Shown piece after piece: positions 1 through 6,769 of a stretch of DNA of 12,146 bases. The stretch spans positions 1-12,146 of the forward strand of contig BOAU01000063.1 of assembly GCA_026002025.1 (NCBI GenBank). Direction: 5' to 3'. The notes beneath the pieces are model-generated. The model ran no database searches. It had not been told where the DNA came from and saw only the letters and a program-made list of their open reading frames with translations. The translations under genes and the position numbers were made by a program. The stretch is from Spirochaetia bacterium. GTDB lineage: Bacteria; Spirochaetota; Spirochaetia; Treponematales; Breznakiellaceae. How positions within the stretch are numbered: the stretch's first letter is position 1; each line of letters opens with the position of its first letter.

Positions 1-1
1 A

Positions 2-100
2 TACGAAGGGGACGCAGATATTTTACAGAAGCACAAATTGAACAAGGAAGAAGATGTTAAACCTGGGGAGGGGACCGATGGCGAAGACACTAAGTTCTAA
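2..100 (+). CDS. 3' end of an upstream gene with acidic tail (partial)
   Basis: An open frame enters from the left edge and ends at TAA 98-100. The 32 visible residues are charged and end in an acidic, Gly/Asp/Glu-rich tail closing with TKF. It overlaps the next gene by 23 bases, as is usual in this window. An acidic C-terminal tail in a replication module would fit a single-stranded DNA-binding protein (SSB or the phage DUF2815 type), but the fold is outside the window, so this is only a guess from context. Confidence 0.55.
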   Translation, partial: YEGDADILQKHKLNKEEDVKPGEGTDGEDTKF

Positions 101-491
101 AGCGTTCCGTTCAGATGAGGACGATTTTATTAACAATATAGCGGACTTTATAGACAAGTTCACCGGGAAGGGCGCGATTGGTATTAACGTGCAAATCTGT
201 GTGCCCGACCAAACTAGGCTGACGAAGCAAACCGCCACGCAAATACTGGAAAGTATTTGCGTGGATGGTACAGACAAATGGGAGCTGCACGAATACAAGT
301 TTTTTTTCCTGGCAAAAAAGTATTACTGGAAGGGAAACGAAATCCATCTTACTGCCGGGGAAGCTCTCTTTCTGTACCGATGGCTTATCCAATGCGAGTA
401 CGAACATTCCGAACAATACTATCTTTACAATATGCGGAAAAAGTTTGGAGACACCTTCCTTGTGGAAATGTTTTGGAAGGAGGGGAAATGA
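78..491 (+). CDS. Hypothetical phage protein, 137 aa
   Basis: I do not recognise this family with certainty. The start at 78 is chosen because GGGGAGGGG (64-72) lies at good distance; an in-frame ATG at 54 has a weaker AAGGA. The N-terminal half is charged. Around residues 82-105 there is a segment YYWKGNEIHLTAGEALFLYRW, then a basic stretch (NMRKKFGDTFL) near 118-128. This LT-x-x-E-A-LFLYRWL layout resembles small phage proteins that may bind DNA, but no catalytic residues are visible. The coding region contains a perfect hairpin (235-264) and an 8-T run (300-307) that encodes part of a Phe triplet. The stop overlaps the start of the next gene (488). Confidence 0.75.
   Translation: MAKTLSSKAFRSDEDDFINNIADFIDKFTGKGAIGINVQICVPDQTRLTKQTATQILESICVDGTDKWELHEYKFFFLAKKYYWKGNEIHLTAGEALFLYRWLIQCEYEHSEQYYLYNMRKKFGDTFLVEMFWKEGK
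235..264. repeat. Perfect 13-bp inverted repeat with GGAA loop
   Basis: CCACGCAAATACT (235-247) is followed by GGAA (248-251) and the exact complement AGTATTTGCGTGG (252-264). All 13 pairs match, and the four-base loop fits the GNRA tetraloop pattern. It lies inside the coding sequence of the 78-491 gene. No T run follows directly, so it is not a normal intrinsic terminator. It could act as an RNA hairpin (processing, stability), a dimeric protein-binding site or part of a replication origin. Confidence 0.85.
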
Positions 492-649
492 TGGCTACCG
501 ATGTTATGTATATAGGTGACATGGTGTGCATTGAAAATTGTGGTGCTTGCGATGTGGACGAAGCACTACGCAATAATTGTCCGGTAGCAAAAGAGGAATA
601 CGTTAGGCGGTATGGCTCTGAACCAGAGCCGGAGGGCTCTAATGCTTAA
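488..649 (+). CDS. Small Cys-containing protein, 53 aa
   Basis: ATG 488 (or 491; the frame begins Met-Met) follows an excellent ribosome site, AAGGAGGGG (478-485), and overlaps the previous stop as ATGA. The protein has four Cys in a short span (VCIENCGACDVDEALRNNC), which could bind a metal ion, then an acidic tail rich in Glu and Pro. No known family is recognised. Its last codons run through the 614-640 hairpin region and overlap the helicase start at 642, so its translation probably controls or feeds helicase translation. Confidence 0.7.
   Translation: MMATDVMYIGDMVCIENCGACDVDEALRNNCPVAKEEYVRRYGSEPEPEGSNA
614..640 (+). promoter_or_regulatory. Mutually exclusive hairpins around the helicase ribosome site
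   Basis: GGCTCTG (614-620), loop AAC, CAGAGCC (624-630) form a perfect 7-bp stem. The same AGAGCC (625-630) can instead pair with GGCTCT (635-640) across loop GGAG (631-634), which would lock up the GGAGG (631-635) used by the helicase start at 642. The two structures cannot coexist, so the element could switch helicase translation. It lies within the last codons of the preceding gene, whose ribosomes would melt it. Confidence 0.5.
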
Positions 650-2144
650 CCCCGAGGAGCTTACCTTCACCACCAATGATGTAACGGTCTACCTGGCCGC
701 CGCAGGAAGCGGCAAGACCTCCGCCATCATGGAGGAAATGACTAGGCTCCTGGAAGTATATCGCCCGGATGAGATAGCGTTTGTAACATTCACCCGCAAG
801 GGTGTTGCCAATGGTATTGAACGGGCCTTGCAAGCAAATCCGCAGCTCACAACGGACGACCTTATTCACTTTAGAACGCTCCATGCGCTCTGTTTCCGGG
901 AGCTGGGCCTAAAACACGCTTCCATCATTGAACGCACCGACATGGAAAAGTTTAATGCTCTGTTAGGCTTTGACATTCATCTTAGAGATGTGTTTGAGGG
1001 ACAGAGCGATGATGACAAGCTCCTCTCCCGGTACGATGCCATACGGAGCGGCAGCAAAAAAGGAGTATTAATACATGGCACTTACGACGAACAACGGTAT
1101 ACCCGTTTGGTCCACGCCTATGAAACTTTTAAGAAGGAAAATCATCTTGTGGACTTTCACGATTGCTTATTACAGTTCCGCGAGGCAGGTCAATCGGTTC
1201 CTGTTAAGGTGGCTTTCATTGACGAGGCTCAAGACCTTACCCTCCTGCAATGGGAAGTGTGTCAGATTGCTTTTGGCGCTGCGGAGAAAATACGAATTGC
1301 CGGGGACGATTTCCAGAGCCTATTTACCTACGCCGGGGCAAGTCCACGAACGCTTGTGTCGCTGGCAGGACGGTATACTACTATCAAGCTGGAAAAATCC
1401 TTTCGGCTTTCCAGGGCGGTTTATCGGTTTACTAAAGGCATTACGAACTTAATTACGGACAAGATAGACAAGGACTTTTCCCCAGCCAAGGACGTAGAAG
1501 GGTTCGTGGAAGATGTGGTGGATCGGACTATCCTCATGCGGCGCATTAGAAAAGACCTTGAAGACAACGGGGCCGAGCCATATCGCTGGTATCTCCTATT
1601 CCGCAACAACTGTTTTATCGACGAAGTTTCTGACCTCCTGGAACAATTCACCATTCCGTACCATACGGCGCGAGGATTCTGCATCCCGGAAAGAGACCTG
1701 GAACGAATTAAGCGCTACTACAAATACCGGATTCAAGGATACGGCACCGAGGACGCTAAACAGCGTTTCTGCGAGGAGTACCATATTAAAGACTTGGCCC
1801 TAGACTTCACCGAAAGCGAATTGGTCCCTACAGAAAAGAAATATGTGTACTTCGATTATGTGGAGCGGTTTGGGATTGACGAGCTGGAAGCTATAGCCAG
1901 GCGGGAACCTTTTCTTCTGCTCTCTACAACCCACCGGGTGAAAGGCGGCGAAGCTGATTATGTGGTCACCTTTTTGAACTGTACGCGCCGGGTGGAGGAC
2001 AACGCCCTGGTGAATCTGGACGAAGAACTGCGGGTGCTGTATGTAGCGTGTACCCGCGCCCGGATTGGTCTGTATCTGGCAGCCAGCACAGGCCGATATG
2101 GTTTGGACAAAGTGGTAGGAATTGTAAAGGAGCAAATTGCGTGA
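642..2144 (+). CDS. Compact UvrD/Rep-like SF1 DNA helicase, 500 aa
   Basis: This is a superfamily 1A helicase, an ATP-driven motor on single-stranded DNA. All core motifs are visible: Walker A AAAGSGKT (19-26), Ia VTFTRKG (48-54), Ib TLHAL (79-83), II IDEAQD (193-198), III GDDFQS (221-226), IV SFRLS (253-257), V THRVKGGEAD (430-439) and VI VACTRAR (468-474), with the catalytic Arg at 472. At 500 residues it is well short of UvrD/Rep (about 670-720); the saving is mostly between motifs IV and V and in 1B, so the 2B domain must be reduced. The start at 642 is preferred over an in-frame ATG at 612 because GGAGG lies at 631-635. The stop overlaps the next gene's GTG. Its likely role is unwinding in phage replication or recombination. 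Confidence 0.93.
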   Translation: MLNPEELTFTTNDVTVYLAAAGSGKTSAIMEEMTRLLEVYRPDEIAFVTFTRKGVANGIERALQANPQLTTDDLIHFRTLHALCFRELGLKHASIIERTDMEKFNALLGFDIHLRDVFEGQSDDDKLLSRYDAIRSGSKKGVLIHGTYDEQRYTRLVHAYETFKKENHLVDFHDCLLQFREAGQSVPVKVAFIDEAQDLTLLQWEVCQIAFGAAEKIRIAGDDFQSLFTYAGASPRTLVSLAGRYTTIKLEKSFRLSRAVYRFTKGITNLITDKIDKDFSPAKDVEGFVEDVVDRTILMRRIRKDLEDNGAEPYRWYLLFRNNCFIDEVSDLLEQFTIPYHTARGFCIPERDLERIKRYYKYRIQGYGTEDAKQRFCEEYHIKDLALDFTESELVPTEKKYVYFDYVERFGIDELEAIARREPFLLLSTTHRVKGGEADYVVTFLNCTRRVEDNALVNLDEELRVLYVACTRARIGLYLAASTGRYGLDKVVGIVKEQIA

Positions 2145-2383
2145 AAGCTCTTGAACAGATGGATTTGAATGAATTAAAAGTCGTTTTTCGTAAGATATAT
2201 CTTGCATACGACGAGAGCGAAGAACTTGATTGCGGTAACGGGATAAAGGATATGCTACACCCGGAGCGGGTAGCGCAACGAATGAGAATGCAAGAGATTT
2301 GGGGGTTTATAAAAAAGATAGACCCAAGTGCCCCTGATTTTAATGTAGGAGGTGAACAGCGCCATGAAATGTTTCGAGTGTAA
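2141..2383 (+). CDS. Hypothetical small protein, 80 aa
   Basis: The gene starts at GTG 2141, overlapping the helicase stop as GTGA, with AAAGGAG (2126-2132) upstream. It is a charged, apparently soluble and helical protein (KALEQMDLNELKVVFRKIY near the start, then RMRMQEIWGFIKK). No motif or family is recognised. It is co-translated with the helicase and overlaps the next gene by 20 bases. Confidence 0.7.
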   Translation: MKALEQMDLNELKVVFRKIYLAYDESEELDCGNGIKDMLHPERVAQRMRMQEIWGFIKKIDPSAPDFNVGGEQRHEMFRV

Positions 2384-2648
2384 CTGGCAGTCCTGGTATC
2401 CTGTAGAGGGCGAAGTGTATATAAAGTTTTGTGAAAAAGTACATATACGTTGTAGTGATGCGTACCCGGAAAAGTGTCCTATTGTTGCTTCCGAGTTGGA
2501 ACAAACGCAGAAGAAGACGGCATATCACAATAGGTTTAGGACGGGCTTGGATGAATACTACGAAGTATGTCGGAAGGTAGGCAAAAGTCCCAGCTTTACT
2601 GAAAGTATGGATTATGCTGACAAGTTTGCGGGAGCGAAGCCGGAATGA
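2364..2648 (+). CDS. Small Cys-rich protein, possible zinc-binding N-terminus, 94 aa
   Basis: ATG 2364 is chosen over an in-frame GTG at 2352 because AGGAGGTG (2347-2354) sits about nine bases upstream. The N-terminal part holds a CFEC pair followed by three more Cys (KFCEKVHIRCSDAYPEKC), a pattern that suggests a zinc ribbon. The C-terminal half is charged and helical with a further Cys. The family is not recognised. The stop overlaps the methyltransferase start (ATGA at 2645). Confidence 0.75.
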   Translation: MKCFECNWQSWYPVEGEVYIKFCEKVHIRCSDAYPEKCPIVASELEQTQKKTAYHNRFRTGLDEYYEVCRKVGKSPSFTESMDYADKFAGAKPE

Positions 2649-3184
2649 AGCAAAAAATAATTCTTGACCTCTGCGGAGGAACCGGGTCATGGAGTAAGCC
2701 CTACAAGGATGCCGGTTATGATGTTCGGTTAGTTACGTTACCGGATAACGATGTGCGAACGTATGTGCCGCCTAAAAATGTTTACGGTATTCTTGCGGCT
2801 CCGCCTTGTACCGACTTTGCCAATAGTGGAGCGCGATGGTTTGCAGAAAAAGATGGTAGCGGAATAACGATTGAAAGTCAAGGAATTGTAATAGCCGTGC
2901 TGCGTATTATCGCACAATGCAAACCAAAATGGTGGGCATTAGAAAATCCGGTAGGAAGGATACGGGCATGGCTTGGAGACCCTGCGCTACTGTTTAATCC
3001 ATGTGATTATGGAGACCCATACACAAAGAAGACGCTCCTATGGGGCGAGTTTAACATACCGAAAAAACATCCGGTCTCTCCAACCGAGGGAAGTAAGATG
3101 TGGAAGCAGTATGGCGGAAAGAGCGAGCATACAAAAATGATGCGCTCTATAACCCCCCCCCCACTTTGCGCGGGCTTTTTATGA
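2645..3184 (+). CDS. Dcm-like DNA cytosine methyltransferase, 3' end shifted by a poly-C tract
   Basis: A short phage-type C5-cytosine methyltransferase that would transfer a methyl group from S-adenosylmethionine to DNA cytosine. Motif I is ILDLCGGTGSW (6-16), motif IV APPC with the catalytic Cys (52-55), motif VI ALENP (98-102), and DPYTKKTLLWG (124-134) is the later conserved block. There is little room for a target-recognition domain, as in other phage Dcm-like proteins near 180 residues. The frame ends as ITPPPLCAGFL after ten Cs (3153-3162). With nine Cs it would read ITPPHFARAFYEANP and stop at 3195-3197, overlapping the polymerase ATG. That ending matches the family, so this copy is frameshifted, variable, or read by +1 slippage. 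GGGAG (2631-2635) is the likely ribosome site. Confidence 0.9.
   Translation: MKQKIILDLCGGTGSWSKPYKDAGYDVRLVTLPDNDVRTYVPPKNVYGILAAPPCTDFANSGARWFAEKDGSGITIESQGIVIAVLRIIAQCKPKWWALENPVGRIRAWLGDPALLFNPCDYGDPYTKKTLLWGEFNIPKKHPVSPTEGSKMWKQYGGKSEHTKMMRSITPPPLCAGFL
3153..3162. repeat. Poly-C tract (10 C) at a frameshift point
   Basis: Ten consecutive Cs fall inside the 3' end of the methyltransferase gene. Removing one C restores the conserved C-terminus and puts the stop in ATGA overlap with the polymerase start, the arrangement used throughout the window. Such tracts are prone to length change in replication and to sequencing error. Confidence 0.9.
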
Positions 3185-3193
3185 GGCAAACCC

Positions 3194-5218
3194 ATGAAGC
3201 TGTACGGCCTGGATATTGAAACCAACGACCCACACCTTACCGATAAGGGGGCCAGTTGGGTATATGGCGAAGGCTCTATTATTGTTGTCGGTTTGTATAA
3301 CGCGCAAACCGGAGCAAAGAGGGCCTTGGACGGAAATGGGGGCGAGACCGTCAAAAAACTTCTTTTGGATAAGAATGTCATACTGGTCGGCGCGAACATC
3401 GTATACGACATGGGCTGGCTTTGCTACGAACATGGTCTAAAGGCCAAGGAGATTGCTTGTCAGCTTATAGATGTAAGTATTGCTGAATCAATGATTGACG
3501 AATACCAGGCATACAGTTTGGATGCTCTGGCGTTCAAATACCTACAGGAGCGCAAGGGAGCGGATGCGCTCAAGGCTATTTGTGAGGGCCTGGGCTATAA
3601 AGGGGATTTCCGAAAGCATCTTCTGAAACTATGGGAAGCCGGATACAAAAAAGAAATCAGGGACTACGTTATATCGGATGCGGACCAGCCGGTCAGAGTA
3701 TGGGAAGTGCAAAAAGACATCCTGGAAAAAACCGGTTCGATGGATGCGGCAACAATAAACTTTAAGCTCATACGAATTGTGCTGGGCATGAAACAGCGCG
3801 GAACCCGCATTAGCATGGAGAAACGGAAAGAGAACGCAGCGACACTACAGGCAGTGCAGGATAGATTATTGCCTGACTTTGAGAAACAGCATGGGAAGAT
3901 AAACTTTAATTCGCCAAAACAATTGGCGGAACTGTTTCGCCGTGAGAACGTTCCCTTCAAGCACCGAATTACTATCAAGGGCTGGGAAGGTGAGCCAAAG
4001 TTCACCGGCTCCGAAGTATGGGATATGCGGAAAAAGCTCAAGGATGTATTCAACGGTATCCGGGTAGAAAAAGGTAAGCTGTTGATTTACTTACCCTACC
4101 AGTATGCTGCCCGGACTGCGGACCAGCTCGTCAAAATGGGGTTTTCAGTTACCAACAATCCGAGCCTTGCGAAGAAGCAATTGGAAATGGTTCGTAAGTC
4201 GCATGAGCTTGTGCAGTGGGTGTTAGACCTCAAGGCGTTACAGTTCCATTTGGACAATTTCTTCGGACCGAACTTTGAACAATTTATCGTGAAGCATGGG
4301 AAGAACGATTACCGTATCCACCCGGACTTCAATATCGTTGGCGCTCGGCAGACAGGACGGTTTTCTTCTTCTGACCCTAACGGACAAAACATTCCGGCAC
4401 GGTCGGTATTGTTCGAGGGCACCGAGCGGGAAATAAAGATTTACAAGCTGTGCCGTGAGTGCTTCCTGCCGGACAGGGGAATGTGGATGGGCAAGATGGA
4501 CTTCGCCGGACAGGAGAACCGGCTCATGGCGCATTTTGCGGTTGGCGATAAAGGCGATTTTATTCGGGAACAGTACAACAAAAACCCGGACTTCGACGAA
4601 CACGACCTGGTTGGTGAGGAGAGCGGACTGTATGAGGAACACGGAAAAAAGATTGGCCGCAAGTTCATTAAAAACTACCGCTTCGGTAAAGCCTACGGTA
4701 TGCAGATTACCACGATGATGGGCTACTTCGGGTGGACCAAGGAACATGCCGAACACATGGACCATGTATTTAGTGAAACTGCGCCTTGGGTAAAGGACAC
4801 AATGGATAAAGTCTCGGACGTTATTGTCAAGCGCGGTTTTATTCGGACGGTCGCTGGTCGCCGGTGTCACTTGGAACGTTTCGGGGGAAAAGTAAATACC
4901 CGGTCGGCCTACAAGGGATTCAATAAGCTCATCCAGGGGAGCGGTGCGGACCTGATGAAAAAAGCAATGGTGGATATGGACGAAGAAGGTCTTACAGAAA
5001 TCTTCCCGCTGTATCTTTCTATCCATGACGAGATTGACTTCGGTGTGCCTAGAACTAAGAAGGCATTAAAGATGCTGCCCAAGCTGCAAAGCGTTATGGA
5101 GAATACCTACAAACTATCAGTACCCATGCGGGTGGACCCGGAGCTTGGACCCGATTGGGGCCATGTCGTAGCGTATGAGGAAAACAAAGAGAAGTTTGAA
5201 CAGAAGGTGGCGGCATAA
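3194..5218 (+). CDS. Family A DNA polymerase with 3'-5' exonuclease, 674 aa
   Basis: The replicative DNA polymerase of the phage. The exonuclease domain has Exo I DIET (D7, E9), Exo II NIVYD (N68, D72) and Exo III Y158-x3-D162, so proofreading should be active. The polymerase domain has motif A KMDFAGQENR (D436, E441), motif B RKFIKNYRFGKAYG (R489, K493, F497, Y501) and motif C HDE (611-613). All match Pol I catalytic positions; Phe at 497 corresponds to E. coli F762. There is no 5'-3' exonuclease domain, as is usual for phage enzymes of this size. Exonuclease and polymerase blocks are separated by roughly 270 residues. The start uses GAGG at 3183-3186 and would overlap the repaired methyltransferase stop. 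The gene is intact. Confidence 0.97.
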   Translation: MKLYGLDIETNDPHLTDKGASWVYGEGSIIVVGLYNAQTGAKRALDGNGGETVKKLLLDKNVILVGANIVYDMGWLCYEHGLKAKEIACQLIDVSIAESMIDEYQAYSLDALAFKYLQERKGADALKAICEGLGYKGDFRKHLLKLWEAGYKKEIRDYVISDADQPVRVWEVQKDILEKTGSMDAATINFKLIRIVLGMKQRGTRISMEKRKENAATLQAVQDRLLPDFEKQHGKINFNSPKQLAELFRRENVPFKHRITIKGWEGEPKFTGSEVWDMRKKLKDVFNGIRVEKGKLLIYLPYQYAARTADQLVKMGFSVTNNPSLAKKQLEMVRKSHELVQWVLDLKALQFHLDNFFGPNFEQFIVKHGKNDYRIHPDFNIVGARQTGRFSSSDPNGQNIPARSVLFEGTEREIKIYKLCRECFLPDRGMWMGKMDFAGQENRLMAHFAVGDKGDFIREQYNKNPDFDEHDLVGEESGLYEEHGKKIGRKFIKNYRFGKAYGMQITTMMGYFGWTKEHAEHMDHVFSETAPWVKDTMDKVSDVIVKRGFIRTVAGRRCHLERFGGKVNTRSAYKGFNKLIQGSGADLMKKAMVDMDEEGLTEIFPLYLSIHDEIDFGVPRTKKALKMLPKLQSVMENTYKLSVPMRVDPELGPDWGHVVAYEENKEKFEQKVAA

Positions 5219-5373
5219 TGGGAAGGACTAATTGTGTGTTTCAGCAAAACAAACACAGGACTATGGACGTTTGCCAATGCACATATTACAGAATTGTGTG
5301 CTGGTGCTGGTGGGACTGTGTGCGATGGCAGGACAAGATACTGTTGCTTCCGCCTCCAAAGGAGGTGGCATGA
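5218..5373 (+). CDS. Small Cys/Trp-rich protein, 51 aa
   Basis: A short gene tightly wedged between neighbours: its ATG shares a base with the polymerase stop (TAATG), and its TGA overlaps the next ATG. The ribosome site is moderate (AAGGTGG just upstream). The protein has six Cys, including CQC (19-21) and CWC (28-30), several Trp, and ends LLPPPKEVA. It could bind metal or act mainly as a leader that opens the hairpin at 5350-5368. No family is recognised. An alternative frame over the same bases gives a signal-peptide-like extension of the next gene, which I judge less likely. Confidence 0.55.
   Translation: MGRTNCVFQQNKHRTMDVCQCTYYRIVCWCWWDCVRWQDKILLLPPPKEVA
5350..5368 (+). promoter_or_regulatory. 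Hairpin hiding the ribosome site of the 5370 gene
   Basis: CCGCCTCC (5350-5357) can pair, with one G-T wobble, with GGAGGTGG (5361-5368) across loop AAA. The right arm is the perfect ribosome site for ATG 5370, so the site would be closed unless ribosomes translating the 51-residue upstream gene melt the stem. The left arm encodes the Pro codons of that gene. This is a typical layout for translational coupling. Confidence 0.55.
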
Positions 5374-5525
5374 AGCATATAAAAATCTATTACGTTAATG
5401 GTACTACGGAGAGTTTTACTGTCGATGACTACACGATAACACGCAGTGAATATGTATTTTGTACCGGTTGGCATAAGTATCTGCATATACCTATGGCATC
5501 GGTATTAAAAATGGAGGTTGAATAA
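5370..5525 (+). CDS. Small beta-rich hypothetical protein, 51 aa
   Basis: ATG 5370 follows AAAGGAGGTG and overlaps the previous stop (ATGA). The protein begins KHIKIYYVNGTTESFTVDDY and ends with a hydrophobic-then-acidic strand (IPMASVLKMEVE). This layout is common in small phage proteins with a single beta-sheet domain and no known function. It has one Cys and no catalytic motif. The next gene starts inside its stop codon (TAATG). Confidence 0.75.
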   Translation: MKHIKIYYVNGTTESFTVDDYTITRSEYVFCTGWHKYLHIPMASVLKMEVE

Positions 5526-6478
5526 TGCCACGAATTAAGTACATGAACACGAAAATTCAGATGAGCGGTTTGGCTTTGATACAAAAGATAAACGGTATCA
5601 TAGCTGAATATGACGAAGCCGGGTACAGCCTTACGCTGCGCCAGGTGTACTATCAGCTTGTTGCGCGGGGAATCATTCCGAATAATGAGCGGTCCTACAA
5701 AAACGTGGGTGAGCTGATTAACAAAGGACGCCTTGCCGGGCTGATTGACTGGTACGCAATCGAGGACCGGACCCGCTACCTTCGGTCCCTTGCTCATTGG
5801 AACGAGCCGGGTGAAATCATCGCCAGTGCTGCCGCGCAGTACCGCAGGGACTTGTGGGGCACCCAGCCGCAGTACGTGGAGGTGTGGGTCGAGAAGGATG
5901 CGCTTATCGGTATCATTCAACAAGTAGCCAACCGGTTCGATGTGCCTTGCTTCTCTTGCCGGGGATACACCAGCCAATCGGAAATGTGGGTAGCCGCGCA
6001 GCGTCTTCTTTCTGCTTCCAAAGACGGACAGCGGCCTTGCACGATTATTCACCTGGGCGACCATGACCCGAGCGGAATCGACATGACCCGCGACATCCGG
6101 GAACGGCTTTCAATGTTTGGCTCCTCGGGCTGCGAAATGACGATTAACCGAATTGCCTTAAATATGGACCAAATAGACAAATACGACCCTCCGCCGAACC
6201 CCGCGAAGATTAGCGACAGCCGCGCTGAAAAGTATATCGAGGAGTTCGGGGAGACAAGCTGGGAGCTGGATGCCCTGGACCCTTCGCAGTTGGATGAGCT
6301 GGTAGGCTCGACCATAGAAAAATACATCGACCAGGACATTATGGATGAAGCAAAGGAACGACAGGCCGTAGAGAAAGAAGAATTGTCGGAAGCCGAAGAT
6401 TTTGTGCGTGAGCGGAACCGTTGGATAAAAACCTACCAGTTCGAGGATGAGACGTTTGAGTATGGAGCCGGAGTATGA
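5525..6478 (+). CDS. Topo VI A / Spo11-like protein (Mini-A type), 317 aa
   Basis: The protein joins the two domains of type IIB topoisomerase A subunits and Spo11. The first is a winged-helix region with the nucleophile motif LTLRQVYYQL (R39, Y42/Y43); the second is a Toprim domain with WVEKDAL (E123) and LGDHDPSGID (D179, D181). A later conserved block WELDAL is at 246-251, and the C-terminus is charged and helical. No GHKL ATPase (B subunit) gene is visible in the window. Stand-alone A-like proteins in mobile elements have been described as 'Mini-A'. It would make staggered double-strand breaks through a 5'-phosphotyrosine link, for replication, recombination or genome processing. The start at TAATG has GGAGG at 5513-5517, and the 3' end overlaps a zinc-ribbon gene. 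Confidence 0.88.
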   Translation: MPRIKYMNTKIQMSGLALIQKINGIIAEYDEAGYSLTLRQVYYQLVARGIIPNNERSYKNVGELINKGRLAGLIDWYAIEDRTRYLRSLAHWNEPGEIIASAAAQYRRDLWGTQPQYVEVWVEKDALIGIIQQVANRFDVPCFSCRGYTSQSEMWVAAQRLLSASKDGQRPCTIIHLGDHDPSGIDMTRDIRERLSMFGSSGCEMTINRIALNMDQIDKYDPPPNPAKISDSRAEKYIEEFGETSWELDALDPSQLDELVGSTIEKYIDQDIMDEAKERQAVEKEELSEAEDFVRERNRWIKTYQFEDETFEYGAGV

Positions 6479-6654
6479 GACAGGTAAAAGTTTGTCCCAA
6501 GTGCGGCGGTGCGCTATCGACGCTCCGAAAAGGTATAGGTCGAATGGAGCGGAGTTTTTGGGTCTTGAGTTGTGTCAGATGTTATAAAACATTTGGCTGC
6601 TACGCAAACAAGGCGGCAGCGGAAAAGGAGAAAAAGTATGACAAAAACCTGTGA
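6475..6654 (+). CDS. Small zinc-ribbon protein, 59 aa
   Basis: ATG 6475 overlaps the stop of the Topo VI A-like gene (ATGA), so the two are coupled. The protein opens RQVKVCPKCGG (C7, C10) and has a second knuckle SCVRCYK (C33, C36), a classic four-Cys zinc ribbon, then a Lys/Ala/Glu-rich tail. A GGAG-type site (GGAGCCGGAG) lies just upstream. It may bind nucleic acid or a protein partner. Its position makes it a candidate accessory factor of the Spo11-like protein, but this is inference. Confidence 0.75.
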   Translation: MRQVKVCPKCGGALSTLRKGIGRMERSFWVLSCVRCYKTFGCYANKAAAEKEKKYDKNL

Positions 6655-6769
6655 GACCTGTCGTTTTATCAATGAGGAAACTACGCCCTGCACCTGTAAA
6701 AAGGGCAAGGGCCAAGTGGCCTACCAACGTCCAGCTTGTGAAGAACACAAAGAGAGGAAACAAAAATGA
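6638..6769 (+). CDS. Small zinc-binding protein, 43 aa
   Basis: ATG 6638 is preceded by AAAAGGAG (6623-6630). The protein has CETC (5-8), CTC (18-20) and a later CEEH, giving a compact Cys/His set common in phage zinc-knuckle proteins. It is very basic at the C-terminus. It overlaps the previous gene by 17 bases and the next by four. Function is unknown. Confidence 0.72.
   Translation: MTKTCETCRFINEETTPCTCKKGKGQVAYQRPACEEHKERKQK

Noticed and set aside
300..307. Run of eight Ts downstream of the 235-264 hairpin as part of a terminator
   Set aside because: It is 35 bases away from the stem and lies in frame as Phe codons inside an intact gene.
3163..3185. GC-rich stretch followed by TTTTT after the poly-C tract as a terminator
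   Set aside because: No upstream arm pairs with the GC stretch, and the polymerase gene begins a few bases later.
3912..3928. CGCCAA/TTGGCG six-base inverted repeat in the polymerase gene
   Set aside because: Short enough to occur by chance and without any nearby signal.
4238..5026. 262-codon open frame on the minus strand opposite the polymerase
   Set aside because: It is a shadow of the polymerase gene with no ribosome site and no recognisable domain; the plus-strand motifs are complete.
5232..5369. Longer form of the 5370 gene starting at GTG 5232, with a signal-peptide-like stretch
   Set aside because: The start at 5370 has a far better ribosome site and an ATGA overlap with the 51-aa frame, and the mature part looks like a cytosolic phage protein.
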